This document shows, piece by piece, positions 46,646 through 54,011 of a DNA stretch of 64,000 bases (position 1 is its first letter; every line of letters begins with the position of its first letter). This DNA is from Gemmatimonadales bacterium (lineage in GTDB: Bacteria > Gemmatimonadota > Gemmatimonadetes > Gemmatimonadales > GWC2-71-9): positions 1 to 64,000 of the forward strand of contig JACKDA010000001.1 of assembly GCA_020633775.1 (NCBI GenBank). Reading direction: 5' to 3'. The notes below the pieces were generated by a model. The model worked only from the letters and a program-made list of their open reading frames with translations. It did not search any database and had not been told where the DNA came from. The translations under genes and the position numbers were made by a program.

Positions 46646-47940
46646 CCGCGGTTCGCCCCCGATTCACCCTGCTGGCCCTCGTCGCCTGCCTCGGCCTCGC
46701 CGGTCCGCTGGCGGCCCAGCAGGACGTGGTCCGGCTCGGGATCACCTATCGCGCCGGCGCGCGGCCTGGCATCATCGTCCTCGCCACGGCCGGGCTCGAT
46801 TCGGTCCGCAAGATCGTCGAGCGCGATCTCGACTACTCCGACCGCTTCGAGGTCGCGGTGGTCGCCGACAGCGTCGCGCCGCTCAGCGGCGAGCTCAACC
46901 TCGGCCTCTGGCGGCAGTACGGGCTGGCCTGGGCCGTCGAGCTGCGGCCGGTCATCGGGGGCGTCGAGGCCCGGCTCCACGACCTCGGCGGCGACCGGGT
47001 CGCACTGCAGGTGCAGCGCGGGGTCGATCCGGCGGGGAGCGGGCCGCAGCGGATGGGGATCCACCGCCTGAGCGACGAGATCGTGACCGCGGTCACCGGC
47101 GACCCGGGGATCGCGGCGACCCGGGTCCTCTTCGTCAACGGCGACGCGATCTGGATGATCGACAGCGACGGGGCCAACCTCACCCGGGTCAGCCGGGGAA
47201 CCGGGAAGGCGATGTCGCCGGCCTGGGCTCCGGACGGCAGCCGGATCGCGTTCATGGAGCTGCGGGACTACGCCGGGCCGATCATCCTGCAGAACCTGGT
47301 CACCGGGACCCGCCAGACCGTCCCCGGTACCAGCGGCGGGGGGAACGCCCTCACCCCGACCTTCTCGCCCGATGGTCGGGAGATGCTCTTCGCCCCCAGC
47401 ACCGAGGGGGGGACCGACATCTCCCGGGTCGATATCCAGCGGATGTGCTGCGTGGCGCGGCTCACGGTGGGCGGAAAGCTGGCGGACAACCTCAACCCCG
47501 CCTATTCTCCCGATGGTCGCCGGGTCGCGTTCGAATCGACCCGCTCGGGTCGCAATCAGATCTACGTCATGGATGCCGACGGGGCGAACCAGCGCGCGCT
47601 GGTCCCTTTCGACGGGGCGTCCACCGGCCCATCTTTCGCCCCGGTCTGGTCGCCGGACGGGCAGCGGATCGCCTTCCACCGCGACATCGCGGACGGTCGG
47701 CAGATCATGGTGTTCGATTTCGGGACCGGCCGGGCGACGGCGCTGACCTCGCTGGGTCGCAACGAGGACCCGAGCTGGGCGCCGGACTCGCGCCACCTGA
47801 TCTTCCGCTCGACGCGCGAGCGGGGGGAACAGCTCTGGATCCTGGACCTGGAGTCGGCCCGGATCCGGCAGCTGACCAACATGAATGGCGCGGCCCGCAT
47901 GCCCGCGTGGTCGCCACGACTCACCGGTCCCGTTTCCTGA
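46642..47940 (+). CDS. tolB: Tol-Pal system beta-propeller protein TolB
   Basis: TolB is the periplasmic partner of Pal and TolA. The 432-residue product has a signal peptide (FTLLALVACLGLAGPLAAQ) and an N-terminal domain to about residue 165. A six-bladed propeller of PD40/WD40-like repeats follows, with recurring SPxxSPDGxxIAF units such as SPAWAPDGSRIAF, NPAYSPDGRRVAF and APVWSPDGQRIAF. The GTG start at 46642 overlaps tolA. It is followed 18 bp later by pal. Confidence 0.94.
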   Translation: MTAVRPRFTLLALVACLGLAGPLAAQQDVVRLGITYRAGARPGIIVLATAGLDSVRKIVERDLDYSDRFEVAVVADSVAPLSGELNLGLWRQYGLAWAVELRPVIGGVEARLHDLGGDRVALQVQRGVDPAGSGPQRMGIHRLSDEIVTAVTGDPGIAATRVLFVNGDAIWMIDSDGANLTRVSRGTGKAMSPAWAPDGSRIAFMELRDYAGPIILQNLVTGTRQTVPGTSGGGNALTPTFSPDGREMLFAPSTEGGTDISRVDIQRMCCVARLTVGGKLADNLNPAYSPDGRRVAFESTRSGRNQIYVMDADGANQRALVPFDGASTGPSFAPVWSPDGQRIAFHRDIADGRQIMVFDFGTGRATALTSLGRNEDPSWAPDSRHLIFRSTRERGEQLWILDLESARIRQLTNMNGAARMPAWSPRLTGPVS

Positions 47941-47958
47941 CCTCTGGAGAGAGAGCTC

Positions 47959-48546
47959 ATGCCCCGTCTTGCCGCGTTCGTTGCCCTCGCGCTCCTCGTT
48001 GCCGCCTGCGGCAAGAAGGAAGAGCCCGCCATCACGCCCACGCCGGTCCAGACCGACCGCCCGATGGTGAACCAGGACTCGATCGATGCGGCGAATGCGG
48101 AGCGGGCCCGGTTGGCCGCCGAGCAGGCCGCCCGTGACGCCGCGGCTGCCGCCGAGGCCGCCCGCGCCGAGCTGGTGAACGAGCTCGCGGCGACGGTGCA
48201 CTTCGACTACGACCAGTACGCGATCCGCCAGGTCGACGAGGCGTTGCTCGCGCGGAAGGCCGCGATCATGCGCGCCAACCCGAACCTGCGGATCCGGGTG
48301 GTCGGTCACGCCGACGAGCGCGGCTCGGACGAGTACAACCTCGCCCTCGGCATGCGCCGCGCCGCGTCGGCGAAGGACTACCTGGCCCGGCTCGGGGTCG
48401 AGGCCGGCCGGATCGAGACCGCCTCCCTCGGGGAGGAGGTCCCGGTCGATCCGGCCTCGAACGAGTCGGCCTGGGCCGCCAACCGGCGGGCCGAGTTCGA
48501 CGTGGTCGCCGGCGGCCAGACCCTCGTCCGGCCGACGGGGAGCTGA
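47959..48546 (+). CDS. pal: Peptidoglycan-associated lipoprotein Pal
   Basis: Pal anchors the outer membrane to peptidoglycan. The 195-residue product has a lipobox (LALLVAAC), an Ala-rich coiled linker (about 45-75) and a C-terminal OmpA domain. That domain has VHFDYDQYAI and the diaminopimelate-binding region GHADERGSDEYNLALGMRRA. A strong GGAGAGAGAG ribosome-binding site lies at 47944-47953. cpoB begins 3 bp after the stop. Confidence 0.95.
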   Translation: MPRLAAFVALALLVAACGKKEEPAITPTPVQTDRPMVNQDSIDAANAERARLAAEQAARDAAAAAEAARAELVNELAATVHFDYDQYAIRQVDEALLARKAAIMRANPNLRIRVVGHADERGSDEYNLALGMRRAASAKDYLARLGVEAGRIETASLGEEVPVDPASNESAWAANRRAEFDVVAGGQTLVRPTGS

Positions 48547-48549
48547 GCG

Positions 48550-49314
48550 ATGCGCGTCCGAGCCGCGGTGCTGCTGGTGGCGGGCCTGACGGGCTGCGCC
48601 ACCTCGGGCGCGATCAAGCGGCTCGAGACGCAGATGGCGATGAACCAGCGCGAGCAGGAGCGTCGCGACTCGGCCCATGCCGCGACGCTCCGCTCGATCC
48701 TGATGTCGCAGCAGTCGCTGATGGACTCGCTCAAGAACACCGAGCGCGCCATCTCGCTCGCCAAGGGCGAGAGCTCGGCCGACCTCCTCGAGATCCGGCG
48801 CTCGATGAGCGTGCTCCAGGAGCGGCTCGACCAGAGCAACCGGCAGTTGTCGGAGTTCTATGCCGACCTCGACGCCCGGCAGAGCGCGCTGCAGGCGCAG
48901 GTGCCGTCGGATTCGATGGCGGTGGCCCCCGGGACCGTGCCGAGCGCGCAGCAGATGATCCAGGCCGGCAACAGCCAGCTCAACCAGGGGGCCTACGGGA
49001 CCGCACGCGAGGCGTTCCAGCAGATGCTGGTGACCCACCCGCTCTCGTCGCTGGTGCCCGATGCCCTGTACGGGATCGCGGAGTCGTACGCGGCGTCCAA
49101 CCCGGACTCCGCCGACGCCTACTACCGCGAGGTGGCGACCAACCACGCGGAGTCGATGCGGGCCGCCTCGGCGATGTACAAGCTGGGGACCCGCGCGCAA
49201 CGCGCGGGCGACCTCGCGGCGGCGCGCCGCTGGTTCGAGCGGGTGCACACGACGACCTACCGCGGCACCGATGAATACGCGCTCGCGGGCGAGCGCCTCC
49301 GCGCCCTCCCGTAA
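48550..49314 (+). CDS. cpoB: CpoB/YbgF-like Tol-Pal cell-division coordinator
   Basis: CpoB coordinates outer-membrane constriction with peptidoglycan synthesis. The 254-residue product has a lipobox (LLVAGLTGC), so it is predicted to be a lipoprotein, whereas E. coli CpoB is soluble. A coiled coil follows (about 25-115), then TPRs with the YbgF signature AYGTAREAFQQMLVTHPLS and PDALYGIAESYAASNPDSA. It closes the tol-pal operon. The tatC-lptD frame starts 10 bp later, so it may be in the same transcript. Confidence 0.9.
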   Translation: MRVRAAVLLVAGLTGCATSGAIKRLETQMAMNQREQERRDSAHAATLRSILMSQQSLMDSLKNTERAISLAKGESSADLLEIRRSMSVLQERLDQSNRQLSEFYADLDARQSALQAQVPSDSMAVAPGTVPSAQQMIQAGNSQLNQGAYGTAREAFQQMLVTHPLSSLVPDALYGIAESYAASNPDSADAYYREVATNHAESMRAASAMYKLGTRAQRAGDLAAARRWFERVHTTTYRGTDEYALAGERLRALP

Positions 49315-49324
49315 GCCCGACCCG

Positions 49325-52300
49325 ATGGCCCCTGCAGCCGGTGAGATGCCGTTCCTCGACCATCTCGAGGAACTCCGCTCCCGGCTGTTCCGCATCATCG
49401 CCGCCCTCGTCGTCGGGGTCGGCATCGGGCTGTGGGCGGTCTTCCAGTTCGACGTCATCATCCACTTCAAGGCCCCGATCGCCCCGTACCTCCCCGAGGG
49501 GAAGCTGGCGGTCATGCAGGTCACCGAGCAGTTCTTCATCACCCTCAAGCTCGGGGCACTGATCGGGGCGGTCCTCGCCTCGCCGGTCATCATCTACCAG
49601 ATCTGGGCCTTCCTCTCGCCGGCCCTCTACGACCGCGAGCGGAAGGCGATCGTCCCCGCCCTCGCGGTGGGGCTGGTGCTCTTCCTGATCGGCGGCGCTG
49701 CCGGCTGGATCTTCGTCGTCCCGCGCGGGCTGGTGGTGCTGCTGGGCTATTTCCCCGACGCGTTCAACCTGCTGATCACCTACGACGCCTACTTCTCCTT
49801 CGTCGCGGCGGTGGTCCTCGGCCTCGGGATCTCGTTCGAGCTGCCGCTGGTGATGGTGATGCTCGGCGTGGTCGGGGTGATGGATGCGCGGCGCTACGGC
49901 GCGTTCCGCCGCTACGCGATCTTCTTCTCGGCGGTCGCCGCGGCGCTGCTCTCACCGGGCGGCGACGTCTTCCTGATGCTCGTCTTCATGGGCCCGCTGG
50001 TGCTGCTCTACGAGATCGGGGTCCTCGGCACCCGCCTGCTCGACCGGCGCCGGCGTCGCGACGCGGCGATCGGCGCGCTGGTCCTGCTGGGGCTTGCCGG
50101 CATGCCGGCCCGGGCCGATGCCCAGGTGCAGGTCCCCCGCCCGACGAAGACCACCGAGGGGCGGGTGACACCGGATACCGGGCGCGGCCGGCCCGGGGCG
50201 CGGCAGCAGGCGCGCGAACTGGACAGCACCACCGCGAAGCGGCTGGGACTCCCGACCGCACCGGTCCGGGAGTTCCCGTCGCCCGACTCGATCATGCAGG
50301 CGCTCCTGGCGCGGCCCGGGTTCGCGGTGACCCGCTACCTCGGCGATTCCGCGCGACTGGTGGCCGACTCCGAGACGGTGATCCTCGGCGGCCGGGCCGC
50401 CACCAGCCGCGACGGGACGGTGATGGAGGCGGAGCGGATCGTCTACGACAACCCCGGCTGCCTGCTGCTCGCGACCGGCGAGCCGCGATTGTTCGAGGAT
50501 GCCAAGATCGCCGTGGGACGGACGCTCCGGTTCGACACCTGCGTGAACCGGGGCGTTTTTGATGAGGCCTTCACGACCTTCGACGAGCTGGGCTCGAACT
50601 GGTTCGTGCGCGGCAACCTCGCGGTCGATTCCTCGGCGTCGCGCCTCTACGCGGCCGGGGGCGAGTTCACCTCGTGCGACCTCCCCGAGGCGCATTACCA
50701 CTTCCAGGCGGGCGAGGTGAAGTGGGTGAGCAACTCGTACCTGGTGGCCCGCCCGGCGGTGCTCTACGTGCGCGACGTCCCGATCGCCTGGCTGCCGTTC
50801 CTCTTCCAGGACACGAAGCCGGGGCGCCGCTCCGGCATCCTGATCCCGCAGTTCGGCTTCAACGACATCGTCCGGCCGACCCGCGGCTACAACCGGCAGG
50901 TGACCAACGTCGGCTACTACTGGGCACCGAACGACTACATCGATGCCACCGTGCGCTTCGACTGGTTCGCCTCCCGCTTCATCCAGTACGGCGCCGCGCT
51001 CAACTACAACTGGCTCGACCGGTTCGTCGACGGCGGCCTCGCGGTCAACCGGCAGGTCGAGAGCGGCGGGACCGCGTCCACCCAGCTCCAGTGGAACCAC
51101 CGGCAGGCGTTCAGCGCGAGCACCCGGCTCAACTTCCAGGTCGACTACATCACCGACTCGCGGGTGCAGGCCGGCAACGCCGTCGATCCGCTGCTCTCCA
51201 CCCGGCAGATCACCTCCTCGGCGACGCTCAACAAGAAGTTCGCCTGGGGCGACGTCACCCTCGGCGGCACCCGGCGCCAGAACGTGAGCGATGGCAGCGG
51301 GCAGATGACGCTGCCATCGCTGACCATCACCCCGGCGGCGTTCGCCTTCGGCAACAGCATCACCTGGTCGCCGACGTTCAGCGCCACCAACGACCTCACC
51401 TTCAAGACGCCCCAGGCGCCGCTGCTGGTCACCAACGGCACCGCGCTCGACACGCTGCTCGACACCGGCTCCTCGCGGGTGAGCACCGTCCGGCTCAACA
51501 CGCCGTTCCAGTTCGGCCAGTTCACCTGGAACAACAATCTCTCCTACACCGACCGGATCGAGACGGCGCGCCGGGTCGTGACGGAGAAGATTCCCAACCT
51601 CGCGACCCCGGAGCCGGACGACTCGATCTCCGTGTCGCGGATCCGCGGGGGGGACTTCCAGACCGCGCTCAACTGGGAGACCGGGATCAACCTGCCCGGC
51701 CTGCTCAAGAACTCGTGGAACATCATCCCCAGCGTGGCGGTGCGGAACGTGCTGCCGGGCCAGCCGTTCCTGCTCCGCAACGCCGCGACCAATGGCGAGT
51801 GGGTGCAGCAGGGGAAGCGGCTCCAGCTCGGGCTGCAATCGACGCCGAACTTCTATGCCTTCCTCAACCGCGGGGTCGGGCCGTACGACCGGTTCCGGCA
51901 CAAGATCTCGCCGCGATTCACCCTCGACTACTCGCCCGAGGCGAGCGTGCCCGAGGCGTTCGCGAATGCGATCCCGGGCCAGACGACCGTCGCGCCGCCC
52001 CGGCTCCTCGCCACCGTCCAGCTCACCAACACCTTCGAGGCAAAGCCCAACCCGGCTCCGGGCGACACCACCACCGATCCGCGCACCGTCCGGCCGGTGA
52101 CGCTGCTGGCGGTCACCACCTCGGCGGTCGGCTTCGACTTCGAGCAGGCGAAGCTCGACGGGCGCCGGGGCTGGACCACCCAGACGCTCACCAACCAGGT
52201 CAGCAGCGACCTGATCTCGGGGCTCACGCTCTCGCTGACGCACGACCTGTGGCGCGGGGTCGTGGGGACCGACACGGCGACGTTCGAGCCGTTCCTCTCC

Positions 52301-52894
52301 AGTGTCCAGGCCAACTTCACCCTGACCGGGAAGACCTTCCGCTCGATCGCCGGGATCCTCGGGTTGGGCGGCGGCCGGGTGGAGCGCGAGGAGCCGGACA
52401 CGATGCCGCCGAGTTACACGCAGCCGTCCGCCCAGCGACTCCGGCCCGGGGCGTTCTCGATGGGGAACCCCCAGTTGGCGGGGATGACCCGGGGCGGGTT
52501 TCAGGCAAGCGTGAGCTACTCCCTGACCCGTCAGCGGCCGGGCGGCGGCACCGTCACCACGCCGGGCCAGGTGATTCCCGGCGGGATCCCGGGTGACGAT
52601 TTCACCCCGATCGGCCTGCCGTTCACCCAGCCCGATGCGCGCAGCAGCGTGAACCTCAACCTGAGCTTCTCGCCGACGACCTTCTGGAACGTCCGCTGGA
52701 GCACCCAGTACAACGTCACCGATGGGCGCTTCGAGTCGCACCAGATCCAGCTCCAGCGCGACCTCCATGACTGGCGGGCCGAGTTCAACTTCGCCCGCAG
52801 CGCCAACGGCAATTTCGCGCTGTTCTTCAACATCTACCTGCTGTCGCTGCCGGACATCAAGTTCGACTACAACCAGACGACCCTGTCGCCCTGA
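49325..52894 (+). CDS. TatC-LptD fusion protein
   Basis: One uninterrupted frame of 1189 codons encodes two proteins that are normally separate. Residues 1-240 are a full TatC: FLDHLEELRSRL, six membrane segments, SFELPLVMVMLG, LSPGGDVFLMLVFMGPLVLLYE. Residues 241-266 (five Arg, then AAIGALVLLGLAG, then ADA before Gln267) look like a type I signal peptide. From 267 to the end is an OstA/LptD-like outer-membrane protein: a beta-jellyroll with VILGGRAATSRDGTVMEAERI (in pieces), RPAVLYVRDVPIAWLPFLFQ, GYYWAPNDYIDATVRFDWFASR, then a long barrel. TatC exports folded proteins; LptD inserts LPS in the outer membrane. The C-terminus (QTTLSP) lacks a final aromatic residue. Confidence 0.88.
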   Translation: MAPAAGEMPFLDHLEELRSRLFRIIAALVVGVGIGLWAVFQFDVIIHFKAPIAPYLPEGKLAVMQVTEQFFITLKLGALIGAVLASPVIIYQIWAFLSPALYDRERKAIVPALAVGLVLFLIGGAAGWIFVVPRGLVVLLGYFPDAFNLLITYDAYFSFVAAVVLGLGISFELPLVMVMLGVVGVMDARRYGAFRRYAIFFSAVAAALLSPGGDVFLMLVFMGPLVLLYEIGVLGTRLLDRRRRRDAAIGALVLLGLAGMPARADAQVQVPRPTKTTEGRVTPDTGRGRPGARQQARELDSTTAKRLGLPTAPVREFPSPDSIMQALLARPGFAVTRYLGDSARLVADSETVILGGRAATSRDGTVMEAERIVYDNPGCLLLATGEPRLFEDAKIAVGRTLRFDTCVNRGVFDEAFTTFDELGSNWFVRGNLAVDSSASRLYAAGGEFTSCDLPEAHYHFQAGEVKWVSNSYLVARPAVLYVRDVPIAWLPFLFQDTKPGRRSGILIPQFGFNDIVRPTRGYNRQVTNVGYYWAPNDYIDATVRFDWFASRFIQYGAALNYNWLDRFVDGGLAVNRQVESGGTASTQLQWNHRQAFSASTRLNFQVDYITDSRVQAGNAVDPLLSTRQITSSATLNKKFAWGDVTLGGTRRQNVSDGSGQMTLPSLTITPAAFAFGNSITWSPTFSATNDLTFKTPQAPLLVTNGTALDTLLDTGSSRVSTVRLNTPFQFGQFTWNNNLSYTDRIETARRVVTEKIPNLATPEPDDSISVSRIRGGDFQTALNWETGINLPGLLKNSWNIIPSVAVRNVLPGQPFLLRNAATNGEWVQQGKRLQLGLQSTPNFYAFLNRGVGPYDRFRHKISPRFTLDYSPEASVPEAFANAIPGQTTVAPPRLLATVQLTNTFEAKPNPAPGDTTTDPRTVRPVTLLAVTTSAVGFDFEQAKLDGRRGWTTQTLTNQVSSDLISGLTLSLTHDLWRGVVGTDTATFEPFLSSVQANFTLTGKTFRSIAGILGLGGGRVEREEPDTMPPSYTQPSAQRLRPGAFSMGNPQLAGMTRGGFQASVSYSLTRQRPGGGTVTTPGQVIPGGIPGDDFTPIGLPFTQPDARSSVNLNLSFSPTTFWNVRWSTQYNVTDGRFESHQIQLQRDLHDWRAEFNFARSANGNFALFFNIYLLSLPDIKFDYNQTTLSP

Positions 52895-52903
52895 CTGTCG
52901 CCA

Positions 52904-52927
52904 GGGTGTCCGGCCAGCCGGACACCC
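52904..52927. terminator. Hairpin after the tatC-lptD gene
   Basis: A perfect 10-bp stem, GGGTGTCCGG and CCGGACACCC, with a CCAG loop lies 10 bp after the stop. No T tract follows, so it is a candidate terminator or mRNA-stabilising hairpin. Confidence 0.5.
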
Positions 52928-53023
52928 CCGGGAGGCGGGATCGGAAAAACCCAGTCGGAATGCGGGTTTGCTGGCGGCACGGGGCATGCACTACCGGGGG
53001 GCAACCTTGACCGGAGCCGCCCC

Positions 53024-53866
53024 GTGCGTCCTGTGATCATGCTGCTGCTGCCCCTCGCCCTCGCCGCCTGTGAGCAAGGCATTCTCGTCGGTCCCGGCCC
53101 CGGTGGGGGGGCGATCCCCGCCCCGTCGAGCCTCGCCTCGACCACGCTCGACCAGGCGGTCGAGTTGACCTGGGCCGATGACTCCTACACCTGGGATCCG
53201 GCTCGGTTTCTCCGCTACAGCGTGTGGAGTGCGGCCTACGACCTCGACGCCGACCGTTGCCTCGAGCCGTGGGACCTGGAGGGGACCACGGTCGCCCCGA
53301 ACTTCACGGTCGGGGCGCTGGCGAACTCCGCGCCCCGCTGCTTCCGGGTCAACGGCGAGACGATCGACGGCGCCCTGTCGCCCTACTCGCCGATCCGCGC
53401 CGACACTCCCCGCTTCGGCTCCGGGGTCCTCACGCTCTGGGCCGCCCAGGTGCGCCCCGACCTCGCCGGATTCCGGTTCTGGCGCGACCTCGATGGCGAC
53501 CGCTGGACCACCCGGGACGAGCTCGGCTGGATCGAGTCCGAGTCAATCGCCTCGATCGACCTCGCCCTCGATCGCGATGCGGCAGGCGTGCTCTGGCTGA
53601 CGCCGGTCCGTGCGGGGGTCCGGATCCTGACCTGGCCGACGGTGGTCTCGACCCTCGCCGACATCGACGTGGCGCCGGCTGGTGGGTATGCCCGTGCGTC
53701 GGTGGAGGCGATCAGCGGGGCGGGGTATGTCGTCGAGATGGACGGCCCCGACGGGTTCCGCCGGTACGGCGTGCTCCGGGTGATCGGGATGGGGGCCGAT
53801 CGGCTGTTCCTGGAGTTCGCGTTCCAGGGCGATCCGGGGAATCCTGAGCTGCTCAGGGTGGAGTAG
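53024..53866 (+). CDS. Putative lipoprotein of unknown function
   Basis: The 280-residue product has a lipoprotein signal (MLLLPLALAAC). The following ~70 residues (ASTTLDQAVELTWADDSYTWDPARFLRYSVWSA, in pieces) resemble a fibronectin type III-like strand pattern. The remainder is strand-rich with aspartate-containing turns such as RDLDGDRWTT. No catalytic motif is seen. GTG 53024 is chosen because GGAG lies about 8 nt upstream. It is flanked by non-coding gaps on both sides and seems to be a single-gene unit. Confidence 0.65.
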   Translation: MRPVIMLLLPLALAACEQGILVGPGPGGGAIPAPSSLASTTLDQAVELTWADDSYTWDPARFLRYSVWSAAYDLDADRCLEPWDLEGTTVAPNFTVGALANSAPRCFRVNGETIDGALSPYSPIRADTPRFGSGVLTLWAAQVRPDLAGFRFWRDLDGDRWTTRDELGWIESESIASIDLALDRDAAGVLWLTPVRAGVRILTWPTVVSTLADIDVAPAGGYARASVEAISGAGYVVEMDGPDGFRRYGVLRVIGMGADRLFLEFAFQGDPGNPELLRVE

Positions 53867-53932
53867 CGCGTCGATACTTCCCGGGAGGCCACGGCGGGGC
53901 AGGGCACGGGGGGTCCGGATCGGGCCCCTGTC

Positions 53933-53961
53933 TTGTGTCGGGCCGCGCCGGGGCCTAATCT
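53933..53961 (+). promoter_or_regulatory. Putative promoter of the TPR-polyprenyl synthase-tatA unit
   Basis: TTGTGT at 53933-53938 and TAATCT at 53956-53961 are separated by exactly 17 bp. The predicted transcription start falls inside the inverted repeat described next. Confidence 0.5.
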
Positions 53962-53987
53962 TCAAAGTTGAAGTCCTGATTCAACTT
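53961..53987 (+). promoter_or_regulatory. Operator-like TTCAA/TTGAA inverted repeats
   Basis: AAGTTGAA (53965-53972) and TTCAACTT (53980-53987) are perfect inverse copies 7 bp apart. TTCAA at 53961-53965 with TTGAA at 53968-53972 makes a second, overlapping dyad. The A/T-rich motif stands out in this GC-rich DNA and covers the predicted transcription start, the usual place for a repressor site. Confidence 0.5.
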
Positions 53988-54011
53988 GGGTCCCCCTCAC
54001 CCCGGTCGGCC

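Noticed and set aside
46591..49593. A 1000-codon minus-strand open frame across tolB, pal and cpoB.
   Set aside because: Crosses several well-defined plus-strand genes and their junctions, and lacks recognisable domains.
49952..52987. A 1011-codon minus-strand frame opposite the LptD region, considered as an alternative to the fusion.
   Set aside because: No domain is recognisable, whereas the plus strand has LptD motifs and amphipathic strands throughout.
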